From positions 248,001 to 312,000 of the forward strand of contig NZ_JACJPI010000058.1 of assembly GCF_014695975.1 (NCBI RefSeq): 64,000 nt of DNA, in the 5' to 3' direction. The notes under the pieces are model-generated. The model saw only the letters and a program-made list of their open reading frames with translations. It was not told the origin of the DNA and did no database searches. Source of the stretch: Leptolyngbya sp. FACHB-321 (lineage in GTDB: Bacteria; Cyanobacteriota; Cyanobacteriia; Leptolyngbyales; Leptolyngbyaceae). Both the position numbers and the translations under genes were made by a program. How positions within the stretch are numbered: position 1 is the stretch's first letter; each line of letters starts with the position of its first letter. Shown here piece after piece: positions 36,082 to 44,765 of the stretch.

Positions 36082-37146
36082 TCAAGGCTTTAGCAATAGT
36101 AATTGCAATGGCTCTATGCAGACAAACCAGGGGGAAGGACGGTTTTGCAAACGCTCCCACTTTTCTTTGAAGACTTCTGCCTGGAGGTGATAATCGTCGA
36201 GGTCGATCGGTGGTTGACCAAGTTTCAAGTACAGGGTCATGCGGTGAGGGGTTTCGCTAGTCCAAACCAGCCAACAGGGAAAGGTATTCTCCGACTGTGG
36301 CTGCTCAGGAAAGGTCAGGTGATGGGCGCGAATGCCGACATGGGTATGTGCTGACGCGGGTTCTGCTGTGTGGAGTGTACAGTGCCAATCAAGGGCATGG
36401 ATAGTGTGGGCATCAAGCTGTTGGATGCGAGAGTAATTTTTGCAGCCTGTGAGTTGAGCTACGGTAAGTGTACCGGGGCGATCGAAGATGGCTTGTTTCG
36501 GTCCATTCGCTACGACTTTTCCATGGGAGAGAACCAGCAGTTTTTGACAGACACGGTAAGCTTCTTCCAGGTTATGGCTGACGAAGAGGGTAATCCCCTG
36601 GTAGTGAGTTAGTGTTTTGATGAGTTGCTTTTCGAGCTCATGGCGTAAATGCGTATCGAGAGCGGAAAACGGCTCATCCAACAACAGCACATTAGGGTCG
36701 GTTGCCAATGCCCTCGCCAGCGCCACTCGCTGCTGCTGCCCGCCTGAGAGCTGATGGGGATAGCGATCGCCCAAACCTACAAGCTTCACTTGCTCTAGCT
36801 GAGCTGTCACTCGTCTAGCAATGGCACTGGGAGACAGCCCTTTCAACCCATAGGCGACGTTTTGCGCCACCGTCAGATGGGGAAAGAGGGCATAGTTTTG
36901 AAAGAGAAATCCCACTTTGCGATCGCGGCTCGGCAGATTGATCCCCTTACAAGAGTCATACAAGATCTGTCCATTTAGCACGATCGTGCCGCTGCTGGGG
37001 GTATCAATGCCAGCAAGACAGCGGAGAGTCATACTTTTGCCAGAACCCGAACTGCCCAAAATGCCTAGCGCTTCGCCCTCAATAGTGAACGAGACTTCTA
37101 AACAGTAATTGGGGAGCTGTTTCTGAATATCAACGATTAATTGCAT
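36082..37146 (-). CDS. modC: Molybdate ABC transporter ATP-binding protein
   Basis: 354 residues. Walker A LGSSGSGKSM (about 30-39), Q-loop LFQNYALFP, signature LSGGQQQRVALARAL, Walker B VLLLDEPFSALD and H-loop LFVSHNLEEAY are intact. The C-terminal 120 residues form a shortened regulatory domain (THVGIRAHHLTFPEQ). It overlaps modB by 17 bases, an unusually long overlap that suggests coupled translation. Molybdate specificity follows from the operon with modA, modB and a molybdate-type regulator. Confidence 0.9.
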   Translation of the reverse strand: MQLIVDIQKQLPNYCLEVSFTIEGEALGILGSSGSGKSMTLRCLAGIDTPSSGTIVLNGQILYDSCKGINLPSRDRKVGFLFQNYALFPHLTVAQNVAYGLKGLSPSAIARRVTAQLEQVKLVGLGDRYPHQLSGGQQQRVALARALATDPNVLLLDEPFSALDTHLRHELEKQLIKTLTHYQGITLFVSHNLEEAYRVCQKLLVLSHGKVVANGPKQAIFDRPGTLTVAQLTGCKNYSRIQQLDAHTIHALDWHCTLHTAEPASAHTHVGIRAHHLTFPEQPQSENTFPCWLVWTSETPHRMTLYLKLGQPPIDLDDYHLQAEVFKEKWERLQNRPSPWFVCIEPLQLLLLKP

Positions 37147-37783
37147 GCTCTCTTTCCAAACGCCTCACGCCCCACAAGAGGACAAAGGCGATCGTGGTCA
37201 TTAGCATCACCATCACGTTTGCCAGCCCATAGTCTTGGGATTGCACTGCGTCATAGATTGCCAACGGTAAGGTTTGAGTGCGTCCGGGAATGCTGCCACA
37301 CACCATAAGCGTGGCTCCAAACTCCCCCAAGCCTCTCGCTACGCTCAGCCCAAAGCCAGCCAGTATGCCGCGATAGGCTAAAGGCATGGTGATCCGCCAG
37401 AGTACCTCCAGTTCACTCGAGCCTAAGGTACGGGCGGCAGCTTCCAGTTCGGGGTTGATGCTGGCGATCGCGGCTCTCGTTGATTCCACCATTAGGGGCA
37501 ACGCTACTACCGTAGATGCGATCGCCCCAGCTTGCCAGGTAAAGAGCAGGTCAATTCCCAGCCATTCCTTGAGTGGGCTACCGCGTCCCAAGACCAATAG
37601 CAAGAAATAACCCACCACGCTAGGCGGTAATACCAGCGGCAAGTTCAGCATGGTAGAGACAAAAATTTGACCTGGAAATTGTGTTCTGGCTAGAAAAATT
37701 CCTAGACTCAGACCGATGATCAGAATCAAACCACTCGCAACGATCGTGACCTGTAACGACAACAGCGAAGGTTGCCAAATCAT
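37130..37783 (-). CDS. modB: Molybdate ABC transporter permease
   Basis: 217 residues with about five membrane helices. The family motif is LEAAARTLGSSELEVLWRI (the EAA loop that contacts ModC), followed by GLSVARGLGEFGATLMVCG, which is the ModB signature. It is transcribed after modA (102 bases downstream, with a low-complexity repeat between) and overlaps modC. Confidence 0.94.
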   Translation of the reverse strand: MIWQPSLLSLQVTIVASGLILIIGLSLGIFLARTQFPGQIFVSTMLNLPLVLPPSVVGYFLLLVLGRGSPLKEWLGIDLLFTWQAGAIASTVVALPLMVESTRAAIASINPELEAAARTLGSSELEVLWRITMPLAYRGILAGFGLSVARGLGEFGATLMVCGSIPGRTQTLPLAIYDAVQSQDYGLANVMVMLMTTIAFVLLWGVRRLEREHAINR

Positions 37784-37884
37784 GCCCTATGCCCTCTTGT
37801 TCCTTTTAGCCTTCAGCCTCCCGTCAGCTCACGTTCTGGGAAACCTACCCTCTGCCTTCAGCCTTTTACCTTGTGCCCTCTGCC

Positions 37885-38703
37885 TTATAAAACAGCCTTT
37901 TCTCCGGGTAGCACAAAACCATATTTCCGCATCAGCGGTCTTCCCTTCTCGCCGTTGATGAACGCAGCAAACTGTTTGGCGACTTCAGGATGGGGAGCGC
38001 TTTTCGGCACTGCCAGCATTTGTTCTAACGGTTTGTGCAATGTCGCAGGAATCAAGGTCCACTTTCCAGGCTTCTCGACGCTAAGAGAGAGGGCTGCGAT
38101 CGCCACCTCCACATTCCCCGTTTCGGCATATTGCTGCGTTTGCTTGATGTTTTCTCCCAGAATCAGCTTAGGTTGAATTTCGTCCCAAAGCCCCGCCGCT
38201 TGCAACGCCTCCTGTGCTGCAACGCCATAGGGGGCATGGTTGGGATTCGCGATCGCTACGCGCTTAACCGCTGGCTTAGTGAGATCTTTGATGTCTTTCA
38301 GCTCAAGGGTACTGCTGTCCCTTTGCCAGAGTGTGAGCCGTCCCACCCCATACAGCGCCTTCGTCTCAGAGAAAATCAACCCTTCCTTATCCAACGCCTC
38401 AATAAATTTCTTATTGGCTGCTGCGAACAAATCAACAGGCGCACCCCGCTCAATTTGCTGTGCCAGTTGCCCGGTTGAACCCAGGTTAAATGTCACCTTG
38501 TTCCCTGTCTCTTGCTCCCATAGTTTGCCGATCGCTGGAAAAACGTCATTCAAATCGGCAGCAGCAGAAACGGTTAGGGTAATGCCATTTGTAGTCGGTG
38601 CAGGAGACGCGACAGGGGTAGGCGCTTGGCTGCTAGAAACTCCACACGCTGCCAGCAAACCCACTAAAGCCAGCACTAAAAACCATCGCCACTTTTTCAT
38701 CAT
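37885..38703 (-). CDS. modA: Molybdate ABC transporter substrate-binding protein
   Basis: 272 residues. A lipoprotein signal (MMKKWRWFLVLALVGLLAAC, lipobox LAAC) is followed by the binding-protein fold: LTVSAAADLNDVFPAIGKLW, NLGSTGQLAQQIERGAPVDL and the C-terminal AAFINGEKGRPLMRKYGF. It captures molybdate or tungstate in the periplasm for ModBC. The ATG at 38703 follows GAGGCG. An upstream TTG is in frame but would spoil the signal peptide. Confidence 0.93.
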   Translation of the reverse strand: MMKKWRWFLVLALVGLLAACGVSSSQAPTPVASPAPTTNGITLTVSAAADLNDVFPAIGKLWEQETGNKVTFNLGSTGQLAQQIERGAPVDLFAAANKKFIEALDKEGLIFSETKALYGVGRLTLWQRDSSTLELKDIKDLTKPAVKRVAIANPNHAPYGVAAQEALQAAGLWDEIQPKLILGENIKQTQQYAETGNVEVAIAALSLSVEKPGKWTLIPATLHKPLEQMLAVPKSAPHPEVAKQFAAFINGEKGRPLMRKYGFVLPGEKAVL

Positions 38704-39019
38704 CAACGCCTCAGTAGCCGGACACAACTAAAGCCTCCCCTGTAGGCTCCCTACTAAAGAGCGCGACTACTTAGGATTGCACAAGGTTATTCACGTCTGA
38801 GTACGTGTTGCCTTTATGCTAAGAGCTTATGCAAGTATTATTAACACGCTGCCAATATACCTGCATAGGTCTTGTCTTTCGCTTAAGCCACCGAGCGACT
38901 AAAAGCGGTATCGGTTGGGCGATCGTATCCGTCAGTCTGAGCGACCTACTACTACGCCATAACTCTCTCCTGACGATTGTTATGAATACGTTGTGACTAT
39001 CCTTATGGGGACTTCTTGC
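38704..39019. other. Promoter region of the mod operon
   Basis: About 315 bases between modA and the convergently placed cobO end. No molybdenum-cofactor riboswitch or other known RNA motif was recognised, and no gene. Confidence 0.4.
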
Positions 39020-39694
39020 TCAAAACTCGATTCCAGGTTGGGCTTTCACGCCCTGTTCGCGGAAGGGATGTTTGACGAGCGTCATTTCGGTTACGAGGTC
39101 AGCACGATCGCACAATTCCTTCGGTGCGCCTCGTCCAGTCAAAATGACATGGGAATCAATTGGTTTTTGTGCCAATCCTGCTAACACTTGCTCAATGGTC
39201 AAATAGCCCAACTTAAGCGCAATATTGACTTCATCAAGTAAGACGAGTTTGAAGTTGGGGTTTCGGATGTAGGTAAGGGCGGTTTCCCAAGCTTCTTGCG
39301 CTTTTTGGGTGTCGCGATCGCGATCTTGCGTTTCCCAGGTAAAGCCTTCACCCATCGCATGAAATTCCAGCTGGTCTGACCAGTGGCTAAAGGCAGCTTT
39401 CTCCGCTGGTTCCCAGGCTCCTTTGATGAACTGTACGATCGCTACTCGGTAGCCATGACCCAACGATCGCAAAACCATCCCCAGTGCAGCTGTGGTTTTG
39501 CCTTTGCCGTTTCCAGTATTCACGATGATCAGCCCCTTTGCCTCAGTCATGCCAGCAAGGCGTTGATCCTGAACTTCTTTGCGTCGCTCCATTTTCTGGC
39601 GATGTTGCTCAGCAGTGAGAGAAGAGGCGCGATCAGATGGTGTTTGATTAGCGGTAGGTGATGTCACGGTTGTTTCCAAAGCTATAGTGTGCAC
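39020..39694 (-). CDS. cobO: Corrinoid adenosyltransferase
   Basis: 224 residues. CobO/BtuR family: the P-loop GNGKGKTTAALGM (about 60-72), VAIVQFIKGAW, LVLLDEVNIALKLGYL and VILTGRGAPKELCDRADLVT are all characteristic. It transfers the 5'-deoxyadenosyl group from ATP to cob(I)yrinate a,c-diamide or cobinamide, which is needed for adenosylcobalamin. The start codon is a GTG at 39694 and the first 35 residues are poorly conserved. No other cobalamin genes are adjacent. Confidence 0.94.
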   Translation of the reverse strand: MHTIALETTVTSPTANQTPSDRASSLTAEQHRQKMERRKEVQDQRLAGMTEAKGLIIVNTGNGKGKTTAALGMVLRSLGHGYRVAIVQFIKGAWEPAEKAAFSHWSDQLEFHAMGEGFTWETQDRDRDTQKAQEAWETALTYIRNPNFKLVLLDEVNIALKLGYLTIEQVLAGLAQKPIDSHVILTGRGAPKELCDRADLVTEMTLVKHPFREQGVKAQPGIEF

Positions 39695-40436
39695 TGAGAA
39701 TAGGTTAAAGAATAGTTGATGTCGTTTTAGCTACAGTCTTAAACATCGACATGAAAAAATCATCCATTTGATGAAGAAGCCCTGAAATATTAGTGTTAAA
39801 TTAGTCGTGCTAGTGTTTGAAGGCTGTGTAAAGAGCATTGAAACTTCCTTCCTTGACTGGGTATCCGTGGAGACCGCTCTGGTACCTGGAGATGAAACTG
39901 AAGCGGAAGCGGCAATGCGACCCCGCTCTATCCTGGGTTGACCGCTGTGAAGCGCCCAGTATGAACTGACCGACCTGTAACTTAAGGTTCACGATTAGTA
40001 GGATTTGGCTTGAATAGTTCCTTGTTGAACGATTCTTGCACCTACGGCTTGCGAACTGGGTCGGTCATGTTCTCTAAGGGAGAATTTTTAAATCAAATAG
40101 AAATCTGTTGCTATGCTGCCTTTCTTATAGTGGGCTTGCAAGCCGTGCAGTTGTTTTTTGGCTTGAACCGTAATGTCGTGGCTTGAACAGCGCGATAGTC
40201 ACTGGAAGAAAGCTTCCCTGTTTGCATATGACTAAAGTTCAGGTTTTTCCCTCCTAGTCGGGAACCCTGAGTTTAGCTAGCTGTGTTGCAGCCAGTCTGT
40301 TTTAGTCTGCTTTTTAACAGCCCACCGATCGTTGTGTCGCTCGCCCTTACTTGCGTTGGGGTGTCGGTTTCGTTGCGGTGCTGTCTGTAAACCCTCTCAA
40401 TGCTTTTATGCTGTCCATTTTTGCTGGAGTCGAAAA
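39695..40436. other. Intergenic region with a stem-loop and a small open frame
   Basis: About 740 bases. The + strand frame 39807-39941 would encode 44 residues from a GTG (contains LVPGDETEAEAAMRPRSILG). It is possible but unsupported. An imperfect long hairpin CTAAAGTTCAGG...TCCC / GGGAACCCTGAGTTTAG (40232-40251 and 40260-40276) lies upstream of the next gene. Confidence 0.4.
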
Positions 40437-41642
40437 ATGTCGAAATTGCTCAGTCACAAAATCGCACCCTCCCCCATGCCTGCCTCGATCAGCGTCGTTG
40501 ACCTGATTGACGGTTACTTTACGGCGTACAACTCTGCGCGTTTGCGCGAAATCTGCCATCTGTTGAGCCGCGAAGTGATGCAGCCGGGCGTTACAGTCGG
40601 GCTGAGTCTATCCGGTGCTATGACACCCGCTGGCTTTGGAGTCTCGGTACTTGCACCCTTGATGCGCCACGGCTTTGTGGATTGGATCATCAGCACAGGT
40701 GCAAATCTCTATCACGATATGCACTATGGTTTGGGACTGGAACTGTACTCTAGTAGCCCCTTTTTGGATGATGTGAAGCTGCGGCAGGAAGGGCGCATTC
40801 GCATCTACGACATTGTGTTTGACTATGACGTGCTGCTCGAAACTGATGCCTTTCTACGCGAACTGCTGAAAGCAGAACCGTTCCAAAAGCGCATGAGTAC
40901 GGCAGAGTTTCATTACCTGCTAGGTAAGTATGTGAGCGAAGTAGAAAAGCAAGTGGGTGTGAAAAATTCCTGCTTGTTAGCGACTGCATACGAATGTGGC
41001 GTGCCGATCTACACTTCGTCTCCTGGCGATAGCTCCATCGGTATGAACGTCGCGGCGATCGCTCTCGAAGGCTCTCAACTGGTGCTAGACCCATCACTGG
41101 ATGTGAATGAAACCGCTGCGATCGCCTATGCAGCGCGTGACAGTGGCATTGCTGACGTAGAGGGAAAAAGTGCAGCGTTAATTATCGGTGGCGGTAGTCC
41201 CAAAAACTTCTTGCTGCAAACTCAGCCTCAGTTGCATGAAGTGTTGGGTCTAGAAGAGCGTGGTCACGACTACTTCATCCAGGTGACGGATGCTCGTCCT
41301 GATACAGGCGGTTTGTCAGGAGCCACACCCAGCGAAGCGGTAAGCTGGGGCAAGGTTGACCCAGATGAGTTACCCAACACGATCGTTTGCTATACCGACA
41401 GCACAATCGCGCTACCTATCATGACTGCCTACGTCATTGATCAGTGCGAGGCTCGTCCGTTGAAGCGCTTGTACGATCGACGAGAAGCGCTGTTAGCTAA
41501 ACTCCAGGCAGACTACCTAGCTGCAAAGGCGAACCCCACCCATTCGGTATCGTCTCCTATTCCAGTTGTGGAATCTGCTGCACGGGAATTGGTCGCGACC
41601 TATCCTTGCGGTACGCCCATCCGCAACGGACACCGGAAGTAA
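40437..41642 (+). CDS. Deoxyhypusine synthase-like protein
   Basis: 401 residues of the deoxyhypusine synthase/homospermidine biosynthesis family. NAD- and spermidine-binding features are [42 protein letters not shown] and [16 protein letters not shown], where Lys256 corresponds to the aminobutyl-accepting Lys of deoxyhypusine synthase. Bacteria lack eIF5A, so a polyamine product such as homospermidine is the likelier outcome. The ATG at 40437 follows GGAG. A 35-codon upstream extension is unlike the family. Confidence 0.9.
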   Translation: MSKLLSHKIAPSPMPASISVVDLIDGYFTAYNSARLREICHLLSREVMQPGVTVGLSLSGAMTPAGFGVSVLAPLMRHGFVDWIISTGANLYHDMHYGLGLELYSSSPFLDDVKLRQEGRIRIYDIVFDYDVLLETDAFLRELLKAEPFQKRMSTAEFHYLLGKYVSEVEKQVGVKNSCLLATAYECGVPIYTSSPGDSSIGMNVAAIALEGSQLVLDPSLDVNETAAIAYAARDSGIADVEGKSAALIIGGGSPKNFLLQTQPQLHEVLGLEERGHDYFIQVTDARPDTGGLSGATPSEAVSWGKVDPDELPNTIVCYTDSTIALPIMTAYVIDQCEARPLKRLYDRREALLAKLQADYLAAKANPTHSVSSPIPVVESAARELVATYPCGTPIRNGHRK

Positions 41643-41651
41643 GAAGCATCT

Positions 41652-41679
41652 GTAGGGACGTTACATGTAACGTCCCTAC
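41652..41679. repeat. Perfect 28-base palindrome between converging genes
   Basis: Arms GTAGGGACGTTACA and TGTAACGTCCCTAC with no loop. It begins nine bases after the deoxyhypusine-synthase-like stop and ends on the last base of the esterase stop codon. It may act as a terminator for both. Its GTAGGG...CCCTAC ends resemble those of the family B repeats. Confidence 0.8.
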
Positions 41680-42308
41680 TACAAGGCGCAAAAGCTTTGT
41701 ATTGCCTGCCAGATTTCGGTGCTAACGTCTGTAAGGGCGTGGCTGCTGTCAAGTTCCACCAACTTTATCCAGGGTCGAGTTCTCGCAAAGTCAAGGCTGG
41801 CTTGTAGGGGAATCACGTCATCATGCCTGCCGTGCAAAATCAGTGTGGAGAGCGATCGCGTGATGCTTTCCTCCTGGTACTGTGCGGCATCGGTCACAAA
41901 CGCATAGTGGAGGGGCAGTTCTTTTGCCTCGCTATAGTGATAGACCGACAGATAACCATCTGTTTGCCACTGCTCCACCTGATCGCCCAATCGCGGCAGC
42001 CAATGAGCCAAAAAGCTAAAGGCAGGTGCTAGCAAGACAAGACGATCGACCTGTAAATGTCGCTCTCCTAACCAGGCAGCGGTCAGTCCGCCAAAACTAG
42101 AGCCAATCAGCGTCACAGGTGCAGGTGCGGGTGGGAAGAGTGCTTCTACCTGCTGAATCTGGCGGCTGAGGGTGAGATGGGAAAAGTCGTTCTGGTTCAG
42201 GTCTGGAATACTGAGGGACATGTCTAGAGCAGCAAAGCGATCGCTTAGGTCTCTTGCCTTTGTCGATCGTGGACTGGATGCAAACCCGTGAAGGTAAATA
42301 TAATGCAT
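41679..42308 (-). CDS. YqiA/YcfP-type alpha/beta-fold esterase
   Basis: 209 residues. Begins MHYIYLHGFASSPRSTKARD with the oxyanion-hole HGF motif. Nucleophile Ser in LIGSSFGGLTAAWLG, Asp in LILHGRHDDVIPL and His in ELDSSHALTD complete a Ser-Asp-His triad. It is predicted to be cytoplasmic. The substrate is unknown. The ATG at 42308 gives the family N-terminus, and 20 upstream in-frame codons were excluded. It is convergent with the preceding gene and separated by the palindrome. Confidence 0.85.
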   Translation of the reverse strand: MHYIYLHGFASSPRSTKARDLSDRFAALDMSLSIPDLNQNDFSHLTLSRQIQQVEALFPPAPAPVTLIGSSFGGLTAAWLGERHLQVDRLVLLAPAFSFLAHWLPRLGDQVEQWQTDGYLSVYHYSEAKELPLHYAFVTDAAQYQEESITRSLSTLILHGRHDDVIPLQASLDFARTRPWIKLVELDSSHALTDVSTEIWQAIQSFCAL

Positions 42309-42464
42309 GAAGATCCCACGACACAGGCTAGAACGCTGACTGGCTAGAAGTATAGCCTGGAAAGACATGTGCCAGTTTGGTTAAAGCTGATCTATCGCCT
42401 TAGTATAGCGAGTGATGGTACAGCAGTTTCACTAGGCAGTAAGGTGTGCTGATGCTGGAGACGT

Positions 42465-42749
42465 TCAGCAATAAGCGGTGTCCGTTGCCGTTCGATAGAT
42501 TTCTTCCTGCACAAAGTTGATTGTGAGACAGGAAACTCCTAAAACAATGCGCGCATACCAGCGCAGTTGATCAATTTGGCTCAGGAGTTGATCAACAAAT
42601 TGCGGTTCCAAACAATGAATGATTAAAGTTTGCTGCTCATCCAGTCGAAGCAGGCACGCACTGAGAGTGCTGAAGAAAAACGAGCGGAACCGTTGTAGCC
42701 GATACTGCTCTAGCGTAACTAAATCATTGGTGGTTAGTTCTAGGGACAT
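42465..42749 (-). CDS. Conserved small protein of unknown function
   Basis: 94 residues: MSLELTTNDLVTLEQYRLQR at the start and LIIHCLEPQFVDQLLSQIDQ in the middle. AAGGAAGCT sits just before the ATG, supporting translation. No signal peptide or membrane segment is evident. I do not recognise a family and infer nothing about its role. Confidence 0.62.
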   Translation of the reverse strand: MSLELTTNDLVTLEQYRLQRFRSFFFSTLSACLLRLDEQQTLIIHCLEPQFVDQLLSQIDQLRWYARIVLGVSCLTINFVQEEIYRTATDTAYC

Positions 42750-42857
42750 AGCTTCCTTAAGAGGCTAGTGTGCATGGTCTTTAAGCGCGAATCCGGGCAA
42801 CTCTATGAGTGCGATCACAGCAGATGTGGCGTAGCTGCTAACTCAATAAGGGAACAG

Positions 42858-43364
42858 CTAGCTTTGTGGTGGCTGCATTCGTTCTGGTCTGCGATCGTCG
42901 CCTTGTCGTCTCTTCATCACACGGTTAGCAAACGTACGACGCTGCTCAGCGTTTAGCACCTTGCGCGTTGCCAGCATACTTTCAAACTGGATATCGCCAA
43001 CCTGCTGTTTGAGCGTTTTGACCTGACCGTACTTGGTGCGAAGCTCGGCTTCTGATGCCGTTCCTGCCATTAGCTCTCGCAGTTCCTGCTGGGCTTGACG
43101 GACATTTTGCCGACCCTGGCTAATTTTGTCTTGATACTGACTTCGGACAGCACGCATTTGCCGCACCTGATCAGCACTGAGGTTCAAATCCTCTAACCAT
43201 CCTGGTTCGTCTGGGCGAGGTGGCTTTGAGCTAGGAGCCGCTGTGGGAGCCTGAGCGATCGATGGCAGCCTTAGCACAGAGGGATTAGCGATCGCCACTG
43301 CCCCTCCAAGGGCAGCTACGGCAGCAATCAGTGCAAAAACATAGCGAGGAGACATGAGCTTCAT
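42858..43364 (-). CDS. Spy/CpxP-like periplasmic protein
   Basis: 168 residues. A signal peptide (MKLMSPRYVFALIAAVAALG) is followed by a Pro-rich linker and a helical domain of the Spy/CpxP/zinc-resistance type (LNLSADQVRQMRAVRSQYQD, LRELMAGTASEAELRTKYGQ, LNAEQRRTFANRVMKRRQGD). Such proteins are periplasmic chaperones or metal/envelope-stress sensors. It is the third gene after an ECF sigma factor and its anti-sigma factor. AAGGAT precedes the ATG at 43364; a 72-codon upstream extension looks non-coding. Confidence 0.83.
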   Translation of the reverse strand: MKLMSPRYVFALIAAVAALGGAVAIANPSVLRLPSIAQAPTAAPSSKPPRPDEPGWLEDLNLSADQVRQMRAVRSQYQDKISQGRQNVRQAQQELRELMAGTASEAELRTKYGQVKTLKQQVGDIQFESMLATRKVLNAEQRRTFANRVMKRRQGDDRRPERMQPPQS

Positions 43365-43473
43365 ATCCTTGAGAAGAAGAGAGGAAAGAGGAGTGGGGGA
43401 GAAGGGGAGAGCTTTAACCACTAACAACTGAGCACTGACCAAACTTTTAGCCTTCAGCCCTCCGCCTTGCTGC

Positions 43474-43836
43474 TTAGTTGGTTGCCACGTCACCAAATGG
43501 CGCTTCGTCACTAGTGTTGTTGAGCGTGCCTTGCCAATTGCTCTCAACAAAAGCTTCCAGGCTCGCCAGTTCGGTAGCACTGGGTTGGGCAGGCATCAGT
43601 GTACGGTAGCCAACTACCGTTGCGACTAAACCTGCTGCGATCGCTGAGGGGACTAGCCACGCTACTGATCGCTTGGAGCGAGACGCTCGACGATCTGCCA
43701 GCGATGTTGGTTGCGCGGTAGCCGCGATCGCGTCAAAGAGCCGATCTTCCAAAGCGGGATCAGCCGCGGGAACGGAAGGACGATGCTGCTTGAGAAAATC
43801 GACCAACTCATGGTCATCATTTGAGAAATGGCTCAT
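43474..43836 (-). CDS. Putative anti-sigma factor
   Basis: 120 residues: a cytoplasmic N-terminus (about 1-55, DDHELVDFLKQHRPSVPAAD), one membrane helix (about 57-77, SVAWLVPSAIAAGLVATVVG) and a short periplasmic tail containing SLEAFVESNWQGTL. This arrangement fits a membrane anti-sigma factor that holds the adjacent ECF sigma factor inactive. No zinc-binding His-Cys motif is seen. It overlaps the sigma gene by four bases. Confidence 0.8.
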   Translation of the reverse strand: MSHFSNDDHELVDFLKQHRPSVPAADPALEDRLFDAIAATAQPTSLADRRASRSKRSVAWLVPSAIAAGLVATVVGYRTLMPAQPSATELASLEAFVESNWQGTLNNTSDEAPFGDVATN

Positions 43837-44411
43837 AACTGAACTCCTTCCTTCTGGAGAAATTGACGCATCGCTGCGCGGGCGTGAAACAGACGAGACT
43901 TGACTGTACCAACGGGAATACTCAAAATTTCGGCAACCTCTTTCTGGGGCACTTCTTCCAGGTCATGCAGCACCAGAATCGTGCGGTGGTCGGCGCTCAG
44001 GCTTGCTAAACCCCGTTTGACTAAATCCTGATAGTGTAACTGGGTGACACCAGGATCGTCGTACTGAGTCAGGGTTTGACTACCAATCACCTGAAGCCGC
44101 GTTCGCCCTTGCGCTACCGCTCGTCGTTGGTCTGAGGCAACGTTCCAGGCAATGCGGTACAGCCAAGTGGAAAACTGAGCAGACTGGCGGAACTTTGGTA
44201 AGCCTTTCCAGGCACGTAGAAACACATCCTGCACCAAATCATCTAACGCTGACGGGTCGCAAAGCTGGTAGAGGATTGATCGCACCCGCTGTTGATGACG
44301 ACGATAGAGAACCCGAAAACTCCGAGTGTCTCCCTTTAGACATTGCTGCACCAGATAATGATCAGTCTCACCGTCTGGGCGATCGCTAGACGCAGTCGGC
44401 ACAACTAACAC
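43833..44411 (-). CDS. ECF-type RNA polymerase sigma factor
   Basis: 192 residues. Region 2 is at about 28-100 (LYRRHQQRVRSILYQLC, LDDLVQDVFLRAWKGLPKFR, FSTWLYRIAWNVASDQRR) and region 4 at about 125-185 (LSADHRTILVLHDLEEVPQK, IPVGTVKSRLFHARAAMRQF). It directs transcription in response to envelope or metal stress when released by its anti-sigma factor. It is followed by anti-sigma and Spy-like genes on the same strand. The start codon is a GTG at 44411. The gene is not assigned to SigG or SigH specifically. Confidence 0.93.
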   Translation of the reverse strand: MLVVPTASSDRPDGETDHYLVQQCLKGDTRSFRVLYRRHQQRVRSILYQLCDPSALDDLVQDVFLRAWKGLPKFRQSAQFSTWLYRIAWNVASDQRRAVAQGRTRLQVIGSQTLTQYDDPGVTQLHYQDLVKRGLASLSADHRTILVLHDLEEVPQKEVAEILSIPVGTVKSRLFHARAAMRQFLQKEGVQL

Positions 44412-44703
44412 CAGGAACGTTCACTCCCTTCATTTTGCCGTTCTATAGAGTAAGACAGTGCATTGACCGAAAAGGTTCAATAAAACAGGTAAGTCGGTGT
44501 AAAAAAGTATCGGTATCCATAAGGGTAGTAGTTGATGGGTAATAGCCAGTAAAAATGAGTCAGTAGTGATCGTACAAAAGGCTACAACCAAAGCTCTTAG
44601 ACTAAAAGGCTTATATCTTTTGGCTTAAACTGGCTGCAATGACCTCCAATCGACAGATAAAGCCCACCCACGATCGCGTGTAAAATTTCGCCATTCCCTT
44701 ATT

Positions 44704-44751
44704 CCCTTCCTCACTCTTTCCCTTCCTTACTCTTTCCCTTCCTCACTCTTT
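44704..44751 (+). repeat. Three 16-base pyrimidine-rich tandem repeats
   Basis: Units CCCTTCCTCACTCTTT, CCCTTCCTTACTCTTT and CCCTTCCTCACTCTTT at 44704-44719, 44720-44735 and 44736-44751, directly before the SDR start codon in the position where a ribosome site would be. Confidence 0.85.
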
Positions 44752-44765
44752 CACTCCTCTTCCCT

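Noticed and set aside
39700-40330. Cobalamin riboswitch or stable RNA upstream of the deoxyhypusine-synthase-like gene
   Set aside because: No B12-box or other conserved riboswitch core was found, nor RNase P, tmRNA, SRP or 6S signatures. Only a simple imperfect hairpin is present.
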